A stretch of DNA of 64,000 nt, from positions 186,001 through 250,000 of the forward strand of contig NZ_JAJGBN010000002.1 of the NCBI RefSeq assembly GCF_020782875.1, given 5' to 3'. The DNA comes from Allomuricauda sp. M10. Its GTDB lineage: Bacteria; Bacteroidota; Bacteroidia; Flavobacteriales; Flavobacteriaceae. Shown here in pieces: positions 1 through 8,444 of this stretch. The position numbers were made by a program, and so were the translations under genes. Under the pieces are notes generated by a model. That model made no database searches. It had not been told where the DNA came from and saw only the letters and a list, made by a program, of their open reading frames with translations. How positions within the stretch are numbered: position 1 is the stretch's first letter; the number at the start of each line of letters is the position of its first letter.

Positions 1-257
1 TTCAATCGGTATTCTTTACGTGAAATTCCAGCGGTATAGGTTGTCAACCTTAGCTTGGAGTAGGCAGCAGGGTTGGTCAAGTTGATGTGGATACTGTCCC
101 CATACATGGAGACACCTCCCATCATTTGGTTTTCCACAGAACCTTGGTCCCTATGATCCCCGATACCAAAATAAGAGTATGGTGAAATGGTCCCATTTTG
201 CGCGAACATGCCATGGGCCATCACGCAAAAAAATGCAATCAGAATTTTTTTAACCAT
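1..257 (-). CDS. Outer membrane protein, N-terminal part only
   Basis: Only the first 85 codons are present; the gene runs off the left edge. The protein opens with a signal peptide (lysines at 3-4, a hydrophobic stretch, cleavage expected after MFAQ near residue 20). Then follow SPYSYFGIGD, MMGG and a NPAAYS motif. I associate this opening with FadL/OmpP1-like outer membrane proteins of Flavobacteria, so an outer membrane barrel is likely; the ligand is unknown. Its ATG (257-255) directly follows the TAA of coaX with no gap, so the two are almost surely co-transcribed and translationally coupled. Confidence 0.72.
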   Translation of the reverse strand, partial: MVKKILIAFFCVMAHGMFAQNGTISPYSYFGIGDHRDQGSVENQMMGGVSMYGDSIHINLTNPAAYSKLRLTTYTAGISRKEYRL

Positions 258-986
258 TTAGTCTTTGTTGTATTCCAGCAGGCCATTAAGCCCCTCCAAG
301 AGAAATTTGGAGTTCGCAAATATGGTGTTTTTTAGCCTTTTGGCAAAAAAATGGGAGTCACCGCCTGTTAAAATAACTGTTAAATGTTGAAAGCGTGCAC
401 GATACTGGTCAATCACCCCGTCCACTTCACAGGCTACCCCGTTGATCACACCACTGTGCATACAGGATTGGGTGGCATTTCCGATGAAGTCGATAAAATC
501 CTCAGGCTCCAATAGTGGAAGTCCGGCAGTTTGGTTGTGCATGGCCCTGTAGCGCATACGAATACCTGGCGAGATGGCCCCACCCATATATTCACCTGCA
601 TTGTTCACCATCTCATAGGTAATGCAGGTACCCGCATCAATGACCAAGGTATTCCCTGATGGATTTTGGTAAAACGCAGCTGTGGCCAACGCCAAACGAT
701 CTACTCCCAAGGTGTGGGGGGTGGCATAGCTGTTTTTGAAAGGTACTTTGGAAGCACTGGAAAGGACATGCACCTTGCAGAACAAGGCTAGAATATCCCG
801 CTCCTTGTGGTCCAATTTGCCAACAGAGGAAATGATGGCATGACCGATTTTAGGATACCGCTCAAAGAGTTCCTTGACCTTGGACAAGAACAATCCCGAC
901 TCAGAGGCTTGGTCGTAAATGATCTTTCCGTTTTCAAAAACGGCATATTTTACCAAGGTATTCCCGATGTCGATCACAAGGTTCAT
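258..986 (-). CDS. coaX: Type III pantothenate kinase
   Basis: Phosphorylates pantothenate to 4'-phosphopantothenate, the first step of coenzyme A synthesis, in the cytoplasm. The 242 residues are the usual length. The N-terminal phosphate-binding motif is DIGNT (6-10), the pantothenate-site motif is GVDR (94-97), and the second phosphate-binding motif is DAGTCITYE (from residue 117); GGDSHFF lies near the C-terminus. This is the ASKHA-fold type III enzyme, insensitive to CoA feedback in studied members. The ATG at 986 is the natural start. The gene is first of a minus-strand unit with the abutting outer membrane protein gene and is divergent from the tRNA-Phe gene. Confidence 0.96.
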   Translation of the reverse strand: MNLVIDIGNTLVKYAVFENGKIIYDQASESGLFLSKVKELFERYPKIGHAIISSVGKLDHKERDILALFCKVHVLSSASKVPFKNSYATPHTLGVDRLALATAAFYQNPSGNTLVIDAGTCITYEMVNNAGEYMGGAISPGIRMRYRAMHNQTAGLPLLEPEDFIDFIGNATQSCMHSGVINGVACEVDGVIDQYRARFQHLTVILTGGDSHFFAKRLKNTIFANSKFLLEGLNGLLEYNKD

Positions 987-1038
987 GATACAAAGATCGA
1001 GAATTGGAAAAAATTCGATGCCTTTTTTCTTCTTTTTG

Positions 1039-1069
1039 TTTGTATATCCTAATTTTGAAATTATATTTG
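1039..1069 (+). promoter_or_regulatory. Flavobacterial promoter of tRNA-Phe
   Basis: TTTG at 1039-1042, a 19-base spacer and TATATTTG at 1062-1069 match the Bacteroidota consensus (TTTG, about 19 bases, TAnnTTTG) exactly. Transcription would start near 1076, about 11 bases before the mature tRNA 5' end. This is one of the best promoter matches in the window. Confidence 0.8.
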
Positions 1070-1086
1070 CACCCGCTTTAGGGCAT

Positions 1087-1162
<76 letters not shown>

Positions 1163-1163
1163 C

Positions 1164-1204
1164 AAACCCTCGCATCCACAAGGATTGCGGGGGTTTTGTT
1201 TTTT
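1164..1204 (+). terminator. Intrinsic terminator after tRNA-Phe
   Basis: An 11-bp stem (1164-1174 with 1186-1196, one T-G wobble, GC-rich core CCCTCGCA/TGCGGGGG) is followed by a T-rich tail (TGTTTTTT). It ends the tRNA transcript and faces the stop side of the minus-strand gene at 1276. Confidence 0.85.
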
Positions 1205-1275
1205 AGCATTATACAAGAACAAAAAACCGAACAAAGTCCAGCTCAAGCAATAAGGAAACAGAGAATTGGGATGAA

Positions 1276-1587
1276 TTAAGAAATAGCCAACAATGAGGTC
1301 TGCAAATCCGAGAACGCCTCTTTTTCAACTTCTTCTTGGGCAGCATTCACCTGAACGAAATTGCGTTCCACCAAAGCATATAAAGGTTCCGGGGTATCGT
1401 TATGAACAGATAGCTGTCCGTTTCGGCAATCGATTTCCAAAACGATAAGGGAAAGGTAATCCATTAAATGTTCGGCTTCATTGATCAAAATGCGAATGAC
1501 CTGTAGTTGTACCGCATACTCCAAATTGATGCGCTGTACTTGGTCCAGTGCCTTTGCCGCCGATAGATGTCTCCAATGAATCTCCAA
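1276..1587 (-). CDS. Small protein of unknown function (103 aa)
   Basis: I do not recognise a family. The protein is mostly predicted helix, acidic, with no signal peptide or membrane segment; a hydrophobic stretch IVLEID sits mid-chain and the tail is rich in Glu and Ala. The only start that keeps the full frame is TTG at 1587. A perfect TAnnTTTG box on the minus strand at 1609-1602 would start transcription near 1595, just upstream of that TTG, which supports a real gene with a very short leader. It stands alone between tRNA-Phe and an AraC regulator. Confidence 0.55.
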   Translation of the reverse strand: MEIHWRHLSAAKALDQVQRINLEYAVQLQVIRILINEAEHLMDYLSLIVLEIDCRNGQLSVHNDTPEPLYALVERNFVQVNAAQEEVEKEAFSDLQTSLLAIS

Positions 1588-1683
1588 ACCTTAATTTTTT
1601 ACAAAAATAGGATAAATCGCAAAATAAGTTTACGATTACGAAACATTAAATTAACATTGAAATGGATTTAAACCGGATAGCCT

Positions 1684-2706
1684 CTACTTTCGCTTGCTGG
1701 TCATAAAGTCGCTAGGGCTTACCCCAAACTTTTCCTTGAAAATCTTGGAGAAATAGCTCCTACTGGTAAAACCTATGGAGTATACCACTTCCGAAATGTT
1801 CATCTCTGAATTGGCAATCAGGTCGCGGGCCACTTCCAGCCTGGCATTCCTGATGTATTCCGTTACCGTTTTGTTGTACAGCAACTTAAAACCTTCCTGC
1901 AATTTGGCCTGGGTAAGTCCGGTTTCAGCGGAAATCTCTTCCAAAGAAAATTCCTTGGCAATATTGTCCTCTATTTTTTTGGCGTAATCCCTTATTTCCT
2001 TCAACTCTCTCTTTAACAGCGAAGTAGGAAGATGCTTTTTCTTTACTTCCTTGTTGTGCTGCATAATGTGCATGGACAGGATCTGGTAGACCAATCCTTC
2101 AATCTGCATGATACGGATCATTCCCTTGCCCTTCACTTGGCGTAGAGCCGTCATCAAATCGGCCATTTTTAGGTTGTACGACCCGAAATAAGCGAAAACC
2201 CTTTCATGGTCGGTATCCAAAAACACCTCGTACAAGTGCTTGTTGAGAGAGTCGCCCTGATTCAACCTTCTATTCAAAAATTCTTTTCTGCGCACCTGGA
2301 TCACACTTAGGGAAACGGTCACATCTTTTGGAAAATAACGATCGCTCACCCCTCCGTTCCTATTGGTCAAGATCACGGACTGAAATTGTTCAATGAATTT
2401 GATCTCATCAGTGGATTCATGACCAAACTTGTGCCCACTATACCCTTCCAAACAATAGTAAAAATTGATCGGGTTAAATTTTGAGGTGTCCACCATGATC
2501 ATCACCTCATCAAAAAAGGTCAACTCATACTCCACCAGGCTAACACCCCACTCAAACTCAATAAAGCTCATATGGCCGCGGGCCTTATCACTATCAACGT
2601 TGAGGGTATATTGCCCCCATCGTTCCGTAATGGTACCACCTATAACTTTTCGCACTTGCTCCACCGAGTCGGCGGTTTTCTGTGCTTCTATATAAATTTT
2701 TATCAT
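1684..2706 (-). CDS. AraC-family transcriptional regulator
   Basis: A 340-residue regulator. The last hundred residues form the AraC double helix-turn-helix: FSLEEISAETGLTQAKLQEGF, then the signature EVVYSIGFTSRSYFSKIFKEKFGVSPSDF. The N-terminal 200 residues are a ligand or partner domain I cannot assign. I chose ATG 2706 (MIKIYIEAQKT) over the longer frame from 2781. The extra residues look non-conserved, and a TATCTTTA box lies inside that extension on the minus strand (about 2755-2748). It stands alone, so its target is unknown. Confidence 0.85.
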   Translation of the reverse strand: MIKIYIEAQKTADSVEQVRKVIGGTITERWGQYTLNVDSDKARGHMSFIEFEWGVSLVEYELTFFDEVMIMVDTSKFNPINFYYCLEGYSGHKFGHESTDEIKFIEQFQSVILTNRNGGVSDRYFPKDVTVSLSVIQVRRKEFLNRRLNQGDSLNKHLYEVFLDTDHERVFAYFGSYNLKMADLMTALRQVKGKGMIRIMQIEGLVYQILSMHIMQHNKEVKKKHLPTSLLKRELKEIRDYAKKIEDNIAKEFSLEEISAETGLTQAKLQEGFKLLYNKTVTEYIRNARLEVARDLIANSEMNISEVVYSIGFTSRSYFSKIFKEKFGVSPSDFMTSKRK

Positions 2707-2899
2707 AAGTGTACCAGGCTGATCAAGGTTTATACATTTTGCGCCAACCCATAAAGATAGGTTTTGTTTGATCCTACGCAATCACCATTCACATTTATTT
2801 TGAATTCTCAGATTTTAACGCAAAAGCATCATCATTAAACCCTTTTGAGTCAACCAATTTTTGAAATAACCAGTTACTTGTGCCAAAATTGAAAACGCT

Positions 2900-3562
2900 A
2901 TGATTTACAAACTTTCAAATGCCGCGGAAAAAAATGACATTGAAAAGGAGTTTGGCATTCCTTTTAAGTATCCCAACCTGTATACCCAAAATCCGTTGAT
3001 CAACGGGTTCCACGAGACCAACCTTTCTGTGGTCACTACGGATAACCAACGGGAGATTACTTTCGCCATTTGGGGACTTATGCCCCAAAACTTTAAGGAA
3101 GATTGGTACATATTCCAGAACAATGCCAACACCCTGAATGTTCAATTGTCTGATTTGGAACAGGTAGATTGGATGAAGGAATCGTTCCACAAACGAAGGT
3201 GCCTGATCGTGGTCACCGGATTTTACACCCATATGATCAAGAATGGGAACACCTGCAGTTATTATTTATGTAAACCTGATGAACGACCTTTTTTATTGGC
3301 CGGGGTCTACAACACCCTGGAAGATGGGTTTCAGTGCACCGCTCTCATCACCAGTAGGATGGGTTCCTTTGTTTCGAGCTATCACGACATCAGCAATCTG
3401 GCCCCTATCATCGTTCCCAATGAACAGACCGATTTTTGGTTGTCCAATGATACCAAAGTTGAAGATCTTAAGGATTTCATCCAGAATCCACCTGAAGAAA
3501 ACCTTAAAGCTAACCTCATGTCGAATGAATTCTTCCTGAACAATATCACTTATAATATGTAA
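2900..3562 (+). CDS. SRAP-family protein lacking catalytic Cys2
   Basis: A 220-residue homologue of the SOS-response associated peptidase family (YedK/HMCES), which shields abasic sites in single-stranded DNA by linking to them through Cys2. Family landmarks are present: WGLMP (58-62), NNANTLN (74-80) for the NARxE motif, RRCLI (99-103), GFY (107-109), and His162 in SSYHD. However, residue 2 is Ile instead of Cys, and the Glu of the usual GFYEW motif is replaced (GFYTH, 107-111). It therefore cannot form the thiazolidine cross-link by the known chemistry. It is either a non-catalytic paralogue or has another role. It stands alone between AraC and a DUF1328 gene. Confidence 0.8.
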   Translation: MIYKLSNAAEKNDIEKEFGIPFKYPNLYTQNPLINGFHETNLSVVTTDNQREITFAIWGLMPQNFKEDWYIFQNNANTLNVQLSDLEQVDWMKESFHKRRCLIVVTGFYTHMIKNGNTCSYYLCKPDERPFLLAGVYNTLEDGFQCTALITSRMGSFVSSYHDISNLAPIIVPNEQTDFWLSNDTKVEDLKDFIQNPPEENLKANLMSNEFFLNNITYNM

Positions 3563-3698
3563 AGCATCATGTTGGTCAATTGCTATAGCTAATGAGTCAA
3601 CATAAAAACCGATAGCGACAACGACCCAGCATTTAGATCACGAAATTTGTAATGTACTGATTAAGAGTTAGTCAGGCATTAATCTAAAACCTGAAAAT

Positions 3699-3860
3699 AT
3701 GTTACGTTGGACAGTCACTTTTATAATCTTGGCCATTGTGGCCGGAATTTTCGGTTTTGGTGGAATCGCCGCAGGTGCGGCCAGTATAGCCAAAATCCTA
3801 TTCTTCATCTTTATTGTATTGTTTATCATTTCGCTGATAACCGGTAGAAAAAGGATCTAG
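3699..3860 (+). CDS. DUF1328 small membrane protein (53 aa)
   Basis: MLRWTVTFIILAIVAGIFGF, then GGIAAGAASIAKILFFIFIV and a basic tail GRKRI. This is the full length and pattern of DUF1328 (YtjA-like) proteins: two membrane segments separated by a Gly/Ala turn. The role is unknown; in other bacteria these genes sit among envelope or general-stress genes. The gene is followed after 44 bases by a small lipoprotein, so the two probably share a message that ends at the terminator at 4137. Confidence 0.85.
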   Translation: MLRWTVTFIILAIVAGIFGFGGIAAGAASIAKILFFIFIVLFIISLITGRKRI

Positions 3861-3904
3861 AAATTAGAAAACAAATAGAATCATTAACTTAAAAACACAG
3901 AACC

Positions 3905-4114
3905 ATGAGAAAATCAATTAGTTTATTAATACTGTTCATGTCCATGGCCTTTACCATGAGTATGACCAGTTGCAGGGAAACAAAGGAAGATAAGATGGAA
4001 GACGCCATAGAAGAAGTTAAAGATGGTGTTGAAGAAGCCGGGGATGAGATTGAAGATGCCGCTGACAAGGTCGGCGACAAAATTGAAGAGGTCACCGATG
4101 ACGATCCCCAATAG
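3905..4114 (+). CDS. Small acidic lipoprotein (69 aa)
   Basis: The signal peptide ends in a lipobox MTSC (Cys near residue 23), so the protein should be lipid-anchored. The mature part is an amphipathic, highly acidic helix with a roughly 11-residue rhythm (DAIEEVKDGVEEAGDEIEDA...KVGDKIEEV), the kind of repeat seen in coiled-coil or LEA-like stress proteins. No family is recognised. It probably shares a message with the upstream DUF1328 gene. Confidence 0.8.
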   Translation: MRKSISLLILFMSMAFTMSMTSCRETKEDKMEDAIEEVKDGVEEAGDEIEDAADKVGDKIEEVTDDDPQ

Positions 4115-4136
4115 GATATCGTTATTCCATATACAC

Positions 4137-4167
4137 AACTCTGGCAATTACTGCCAGAGTTTTTTGT
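4137..4167 (+). terminator. Intrinsic terminator
   Basis: A perfect 10-bp stem AACTCTGGCA/TGCCAGAGTT with a 5-base loop is followed by TTTTTG. It closes the DUF1328/lipoprotein unit before the cardiolipin synthase gene. Confidence 0.9.
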
Positions 4168-4246
4168 TGGGGTATCATTCCCCGATTTGAAAAACTTGAA
4201 ATTTCAATTTTACGCATTAGCTTAGTTGAACACTTGAACAAATCCC

Positions 4247-5668
4247 GTGAAAGCACTATTCACCATACTATATCTGGTTTTGACCGTTTGGGCCATTGGT
4301 GCCGTGATCTACCATGGTAGGCGCCCTTCCCGATCCATAAGTTGGGTATTGGCCATTGTTGCGCTGCCTTATCTTGGAGTGGTGTTGTATTATCTCTTCG
4401 GGATGAACCGAAGAAAGTTCAAGTTTTACAACAGCAAGGATTTTGAGAGAAGAAGACATTATAGATTCCCTGGACAGTCTACCCTTGAAAAGTTTCGGGT
4501 AAATTTTGATTCCGACATCCGGAAGAAGAGACTCAGCACCCTCATTAATGCCAATGCCGATACCATGGCCACTTGTGGCAACAAAATCACCGTGCTGCAG
4601 GATGGTGGCCAAACCTTCAATGCCCTTTTCAAGGCTATGGAAGAAGCCAAACACTTTATCCATATGCAATATTACATTTTGGAACAAGGCGGACTTTTAG
4701 ACAAAATGCTGGAACTGTTTGAAAGGAAAATCAAGGAAGGGGTGCAGGTAAGAATCTTGTATGATTCCCTCGGCAGTTACCACCTCAGAGGGGAGCCCAA
4801 AAAAAAGTTTCAGGATATTGGGGTCGACATACATCCAGTGATGCCCATTCGGTTGAACAACCTATTGTTTTCCCTCAATTTTCGTAACCACAGGAAAATT
4901 GTGGTCATCGATAACAAAGTCGCCTTTACCGGAGGGGTCAACGTTTCGGACAAATACATCAAGTGGAAGAGCGAACTGGGCAAATGGAAGGATACCCACT
5001 TAAAATTGGAAGGCCCAATTGTTAATGACATCCATCTGGTTTTTTTGAAGGACTATTATTTTGCTAGCAAGAATGAACATTTTCAGATAAAGGACTATTT
5101 ATTTGAACAGGATGAAGTAGGTTCTGCTTGTGCCCAGGTGGTGGTCGGCGGACCAGATTCCGATCATCCGGCAATCATGCAGCAATACATCAGCATGATG
5201 AACCAGGCCCAACGATCCATTTTAATCGCCAATCCCTATTTTTTACCTGGGGAAGCCTTTCTGCAGACCTTAAAGATCGTTGCCCTCGAAGGCGTGGATG
5301 TCACCTTGCTCATACCAAAAAAATCAGATTCCATAGCCGCCCAATTTGCCATGTTTTCCCAGTTTGAAGAATTGCTCACCATTGGGGTGAACATTTATTT
5401 GCGGGAAGATTTTTCGCATAGCAAGATTTTGGTGGTGGATGATGATCTTGTCTCCATCGGGTCCGGAAATTTTGACATCCGTAGTTTTGAACTCAATTAC
5501 GAGGCCAACATCCTGATCTACGATCAGCAGATCACTTCGGAACTCAAGGAAGAATTCTTTGCCGTGTGTAAAAAAGCGGATATCATGACCTTGGAACGCT
5601 TTCGCAACAGGCCCTTTTGGCGCAAGTTTCTCGAAGGGCTCTTCAAATTCCTCAAGCCACTTCTTTAA
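4247..5668 (+). CDS. cls: Cardiolipin synthase
   Basis: Bacterial type cardiolipin synthase joining two phosphatidylglycerol molecules into cardiolipin and glycerol at the inner membrane. Length 473 is typical. Two N-terminal membrane segments (about 1-22 and 34-52, the PLDc_N domain) precede two phospholipase D motifs: HRKIVVIDNKVAFTGG near residue 217 and HSKILVVDDDLVSIGSGNFD near 395, each with the HxK-x4-D core. The start is GTG (4247); no in-frame ATG gives the first membrane segment. Placement next to the DUF1328 and acidic lipoprotein genes suggests an envelope or salt-stress setting, which is inference. Confidence 0.93.
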   Translation: MKALFTILYLVLTVWAIGAVIYHGRRPSRSISWVLAIVALPYLGVVLYYLFGMNRRKFKFYNSKDFERRRHYRFPGQSTLEKFRVNFDSDIRKKRLSTLINANADTMATCGNKITVLQDGGQTFNALFKAMEEAKHFIHMQYYILEQGGLLDKMLELFERKIKEGVQVRILYDSLGSYHLRGEPKKKFQDIGVDIHPVMPIRLNNLLFSLNFRNHRKIVVIDNKVAFTGGVNVSDKYIKWKSELGKWKDTHLKLEGPIVNDIHLVFLKDYYFASKNEHFQIKDYLFEQDEVGSACAQVVVGGPDSDHPAIMQQYISMMNQAQRSILIANPYFLPGEAFLQTLKIVALEGVDVTLLIPKKSDSIAAQFAMFSQFEELLTIGVNIYLREDFSHSKILVVDDDLVSIGSGNFDIRSFELNYEANILIYDQQITSELKEEFFAVCKKADIMTLERFRNRPFWRKFLEGLFKFLKPLL

Positions 5669-5735
5669 CAATTCTTTAATTGGTAATGGATCAATGTTTG
5701 ATCGAAATGAGACAAGCCTCCCATCGGCCCTGATC

Positions 5736-5743
5736 TAGTTTTG
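5736..5743 (+). promoter_or_regulatory. -7 box (TAnnTTTG) of beta-barrel gene
   Basis: TAGTTTTG at 5736-5743 is a perfect flavobacterial -7 element 18 bases before the ATG at 5762. It overlaps the in-frame TTG at 5741 and so argues against that codon as start. No good -33 TTG is seen at the usual distance. Confidence 0.55.
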
Positions 5744-5761
5744 TGTCAAAATAAACACATC

Positions 5762-6226
5762 ATGAAAAATATCTTTATCATTCTTTTTTTAATGGGAGCC
5801 ACAGCGATGAGCGCCCAGAGTATAGCCAAAAACGCCCTGGGTATCCGTGTTGGGGACAATGACGGTTTCGGCGGGGAAATCTCCTATCAACGGTACTTAA
5901 AAGAAAACAACAGATTGGAATTTGACCTCGGTTGGAGGGATTCAAATAACGTGGATGCCTTTAAATTGGTAGGTCTTTATCAGTGGGTAATGCCAATTGA
6001 CGGAGGATTCCATTGGTATGTGGGTGCCGGTGGTGGTGTAGGTTCCTTTGATGCCGGTGACAACGATGGCGCCTTTGCCTTGGTTGCCGGTGACTTGGGT
6101 ATTGAATACGATTTTGACATTCCATTGGTGATCTCCCTGGATATGAGGCCGGAGCTCGGGTTTAACGATAGTTACTCAGACGATCTGGACCTCGATATTG
6201 CCTTGGGTATCCGATACCAGTTTTAA
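5762..6226 (+). CDS. Small outer membrane beta-barrel protein
   Basis: 154 residues. The signal peptide MKNIFIILFLMGATAMSAQS is followed by alternating short strands with aromatic residues and glycine-rich turns (RVGDNDGFGGEISYQRYL, WYVGAGGGVGSFDAGDNDGA) and a C-terminal strand ending GIRYQF, a classic outer membrane terminal phenylalanine. This fits an OmpW/OprF-size 8-strand barrel. Asp-rich loops (DDLDLDIA) could bind divalent ions, which is a guess. The ATG at 5762 is preferred over TTG 5741 because the -7 box covers the latter. It is followed by its own terminator. Confidence 0.8.
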   Translation: MKNIFIILFLMGATAMSAQSIAKNALGIRVGDNDGFGGEISYQRYLKENNRLEFDLGWRDSNNVDAFKLVGLYQWVMPIDGGFHWYVGAGGGVGSFDAGDNDGAFALVAGDLGIEYDFDIPLVISLDMRPELGFNDSYSDDLDLDIALGIRYQF

Positions 6227-6245
6227 AAATAAACACTAACACCTT

Positions 6246-6280
6246 AAAAAGGGGGACAACCATAGGTTTCCCCTTTTTTT
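6246..6280 (+). terminator. Intrinsic terminator
   Basis: AAAAAGGGG (6246-6254) pairs with CCCCTTTTT (6270-6278), with a T run after it. It ends the beta-barrel transcript only 11 bases before the TTG start of the next gene, so that gene needs its own promoter or read-through. Confidence 0.85.
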
Positions 6281-6291
6281 ACCTATTAGTT

Positions 6292-6918
6292 TTGAGAAAA
6301 AGACTTAAACAATTATTACTGTTCATAACAGGTTTATCGATCATATCACAATTTGTGTCACATCCCCATAAAAAAATACCGAAAAGCATAGAAAAAGAGG
6401 TTCGGATTGCCTTGATGCACTATCCTGAACTGAAAGATATTCCTATTGAATTCAAGTTCAAGAAGAACATAAAAAAGTCGGTGATGCAGGCACAACCTAC
6501 CTTTGGGGCATTGTTCCGATCCAAGGACAAGCGGGATTACACCATCTTGATCAGTGAAAAGTTCAAGATAACCGGGGAAGAATTTAAAACTGTTGACGTT
6601 CCTTCGGATGTTTTGGTGGGATGGCTGGGTCACGAAATGGGACACATCATGGATTATCAACACAGAAGTGGGCTCAACCTCATCGGGTTTGGGTTTAGAT
6701 ATGTTCTTTTGAAGGAATTTGTAAAAAAAGCCGAACGTGCCGCGGATTCCTTTGCGGTAACCCACGGTATGTCCGACTATATTTTGAAGACCAAACGATT
6801 CATTTTGGACAATTCTGACATTCATCCCACCTACAAGGAACGGATCAAGCAATATTACTTATCACCGGACGAAATCTTGGAAATGGTTGAAGAAATGGAT
6901 TCGACCAAAAACGGTTAG
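6292..6918 (+). CDS. Predicted zinc metallopeptidase, M48-like
   Basis: 208 residues. The zincin motif HEMGH (114-118) in GWLGHEMGHIMDY is followed by E148 and D152 in AERAADSFAVTHG, the ExxxD-type third-ligand pattern of M48 peptidases. The N-terminus has a basic then hydrophobic stretch, probably a signal or anchor (residues 5-23). It is shorter than typical M48 enzymes and lacks their extra membrane helices. The start is TTG 6292; a TAGTTTTG box (6287-6294) overlaps this codon, so the true start is uncertain. Its stop overlaps the stop of the convergent GH3-family gene by 4 bases. Confidence 0.75.
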   Translation: MRKRLKQLLLFITGLSIISQFVSHPHKKIPKSIEKEVRIALMHYPELKDIPIEFKFKKNIKKSVMQAQPTFGALFRSKDKRDYTILISEKFKITGEEFKTVDVPSDVLVGWLGHEMGHIMDYQHRSGLNLIGFGFRYVLLKEFVKKAERAADSFAVTHGMSDYILKTKRFILDNSDIHPTYKERIKQYYLSPDEILEMVEEMDSTKNG

Positions 6919-8444
6919 CTTTCCATTTCCTGGGCCACAAAGGCTTCCCATTCTTCAAACTTTTCCTCACCCATTACCCTTTCCATTTTTACTTGACCTC
7001 CCTTTTTCTTGTTGGCCCCGCTCCATTCGGCAAATACTTCTTGGGACACAAAAGAAACCTTAACCCCTTCCAAAGCTTTGGATCGGGCCACCTTGTAATT
7101 TTTGTTGGCCTGTTTTAAAAAGGAATCGAGGATTTCGGCCGTTTTGGTAGTGTCCTTGGATTCGTCTGATCCCAAATACCAGGAATGATAGAACCCATCA
7201 TCAAAACGTTTGGCGCAAAGGGTATATTCCGGAATCTTGATATCCAGTTCTTCTTCCAGATGCTTCACGGCATCGTTCAACTTGTTCACGGACAATTGGG
7301 ACCCAACGGTATTCAAAAAGAATTTGGTCCTACCCGTTATTTTGATTTCGGCCTTTTCCACATTTGTAAAGGCAATGGTGTCGCCGATTTCATACCTCCA
7401 AGCTCCTGATACGGTGGAAATGATCAACACATAATCCTCATCCTCTTGCACTTGACCCAAGGTGAGGGATGGTGCATTTTCAACCAAAGATCCATCTTCA
7501 TTGATGTATTCGGGTTTAAAGGGCACAAATTCAAAATAGATTCCATTATCCGTGATCAAGGTCATGGCGTTAGTATCTGGCCTGCTCTGAAAAGCCATAA
7601 AACCTTCCGAAGCCAAATAGGTATCTATGATTTGAATGGGTTTGCCCAAAAGGGCATTAAAACTCTTTTCATAGGGATCAAAAGCCACCCCGCCGGAGGT
7701 GTACACTTGCAAATTGGGCCAAATTTCATGGATGTGCCCCACATTATGGTATTCAATGACCTTTTTCAACATCAGTTCCATCCACGAAGGAATACCGCTC
7801 AGTGCGCCAATGTCCCAATTTTTGGCTTCCTTGGCAATGGTGAGCACACGCTCGTCCCAATCGTCTATTTTGGCGATCTCATCCCCCGGCTTGTAATATT
7901 TTTTGAACCAAAAAGGGATGTTGCTGGCACTAATTCCGCTAATTTCCCCTTCTTTATGCCCTTTTCGCTCGCGTAGATCGGTGGAACTGCCCAACATCAT
8001 AATTTCCTTTTCGAAAAAATCGGCGGGCATATCAAAATTGCTCAAGGCCAATATTTGCTTGATCCCGGCACTTTTGATGGAGGACAACATATCTTCGGTC
8101 ACGGGGATTCTTTTCGACTTTTTACCCGTAGTCCCTGAACTCAGTGCAAAAAAATCGGGACTGCCGGGCCAAGTCACATCAGCTTCGCCATTTAAAGTAC
8201 GTGACCACCATTCCTCGGAAATTTTGTTGTAATCAAAATAAGGCACCTTTTCGGCATAAGCTTTTGCGATGTTCTCCGATTCCAATATACTACGGAATTG
8301 ATAGTGCTCCCCAAAATGGGTATCCTTGGCTTTTTCCAAAAGATCTTGAAGTACTTTTTTCTGTTCTTCAATGGGATTACGCTCCTTGCTCAAGGTATCC
8401 CTCGCTTCAATAAATCCTTTTATAATGTTTCCAATAATTGCCAT
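6915..8444 (-). CDS. GH3-family acyl-adenylate/amido synthetase
   Basis: 509 residues of the GH3 auxin-responsive promoter family (not a glycoside hydrolase). Members adenylate a carboxylic acid and, in plants, couple it to an amino acid. The ATP-binding motif SSGTTG (102-107), YLASEGFMAF, and YEIGDTIAF are visible and in order. The bacterial substrate is unknown. I start at ATG 8444 (MAIIGNIIKGFIEAR); the 21 residues upstream are not family-like, and a TAGTTTCG element (8478-8471, minus strand) lies within that extension. Its 3' end overlaps the metallopeptidase by 4 bases. Confidence 0.88.
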   Translation of the reverse strand: MAIIGNIIKGFIEARDTLSKERNPIEEQKKVLQDLLEKAKDTHFGEHYQFRSILESENIAKAYAEKVPYFDYNKISEEWWSRTLNGEADVTWPGSPDFFALSSGTTGKKSKRIPVTEDMLSSIKSAGIKQILALSNFDMPADFFEKEIMMLGSSTDLRERKGHKEGEISGISASNIPFWFKKYYKPGDEIAKIDDWDERVLTIAKEAKNWDIGALSGIPSWMELMLKKVIEYHNVGHIHEIWPNLQVYTSGGVAFDPYEKSFNALLGKPIQIIDTYLASEGFMAFQSRPDTNAMTLITDNGIYFEFVPFKPEYINEDGSLVENAPSLTLGQVQEDEDYVLIISTVSGAWRYEIGDTIAFTNVEKAEIKITGRTKFFLNTVGSQLSVNKLNDAVKHLEEELDIKIPEYTLCAKRFDDGFYHSWYLGSDESKDTTKTAEILDSFLKQANKNYKVARSKALEGVKVSFVSQEVFAEWSGANKKKGGQVKMERVMGEEKFEEWEAFVAQEMES

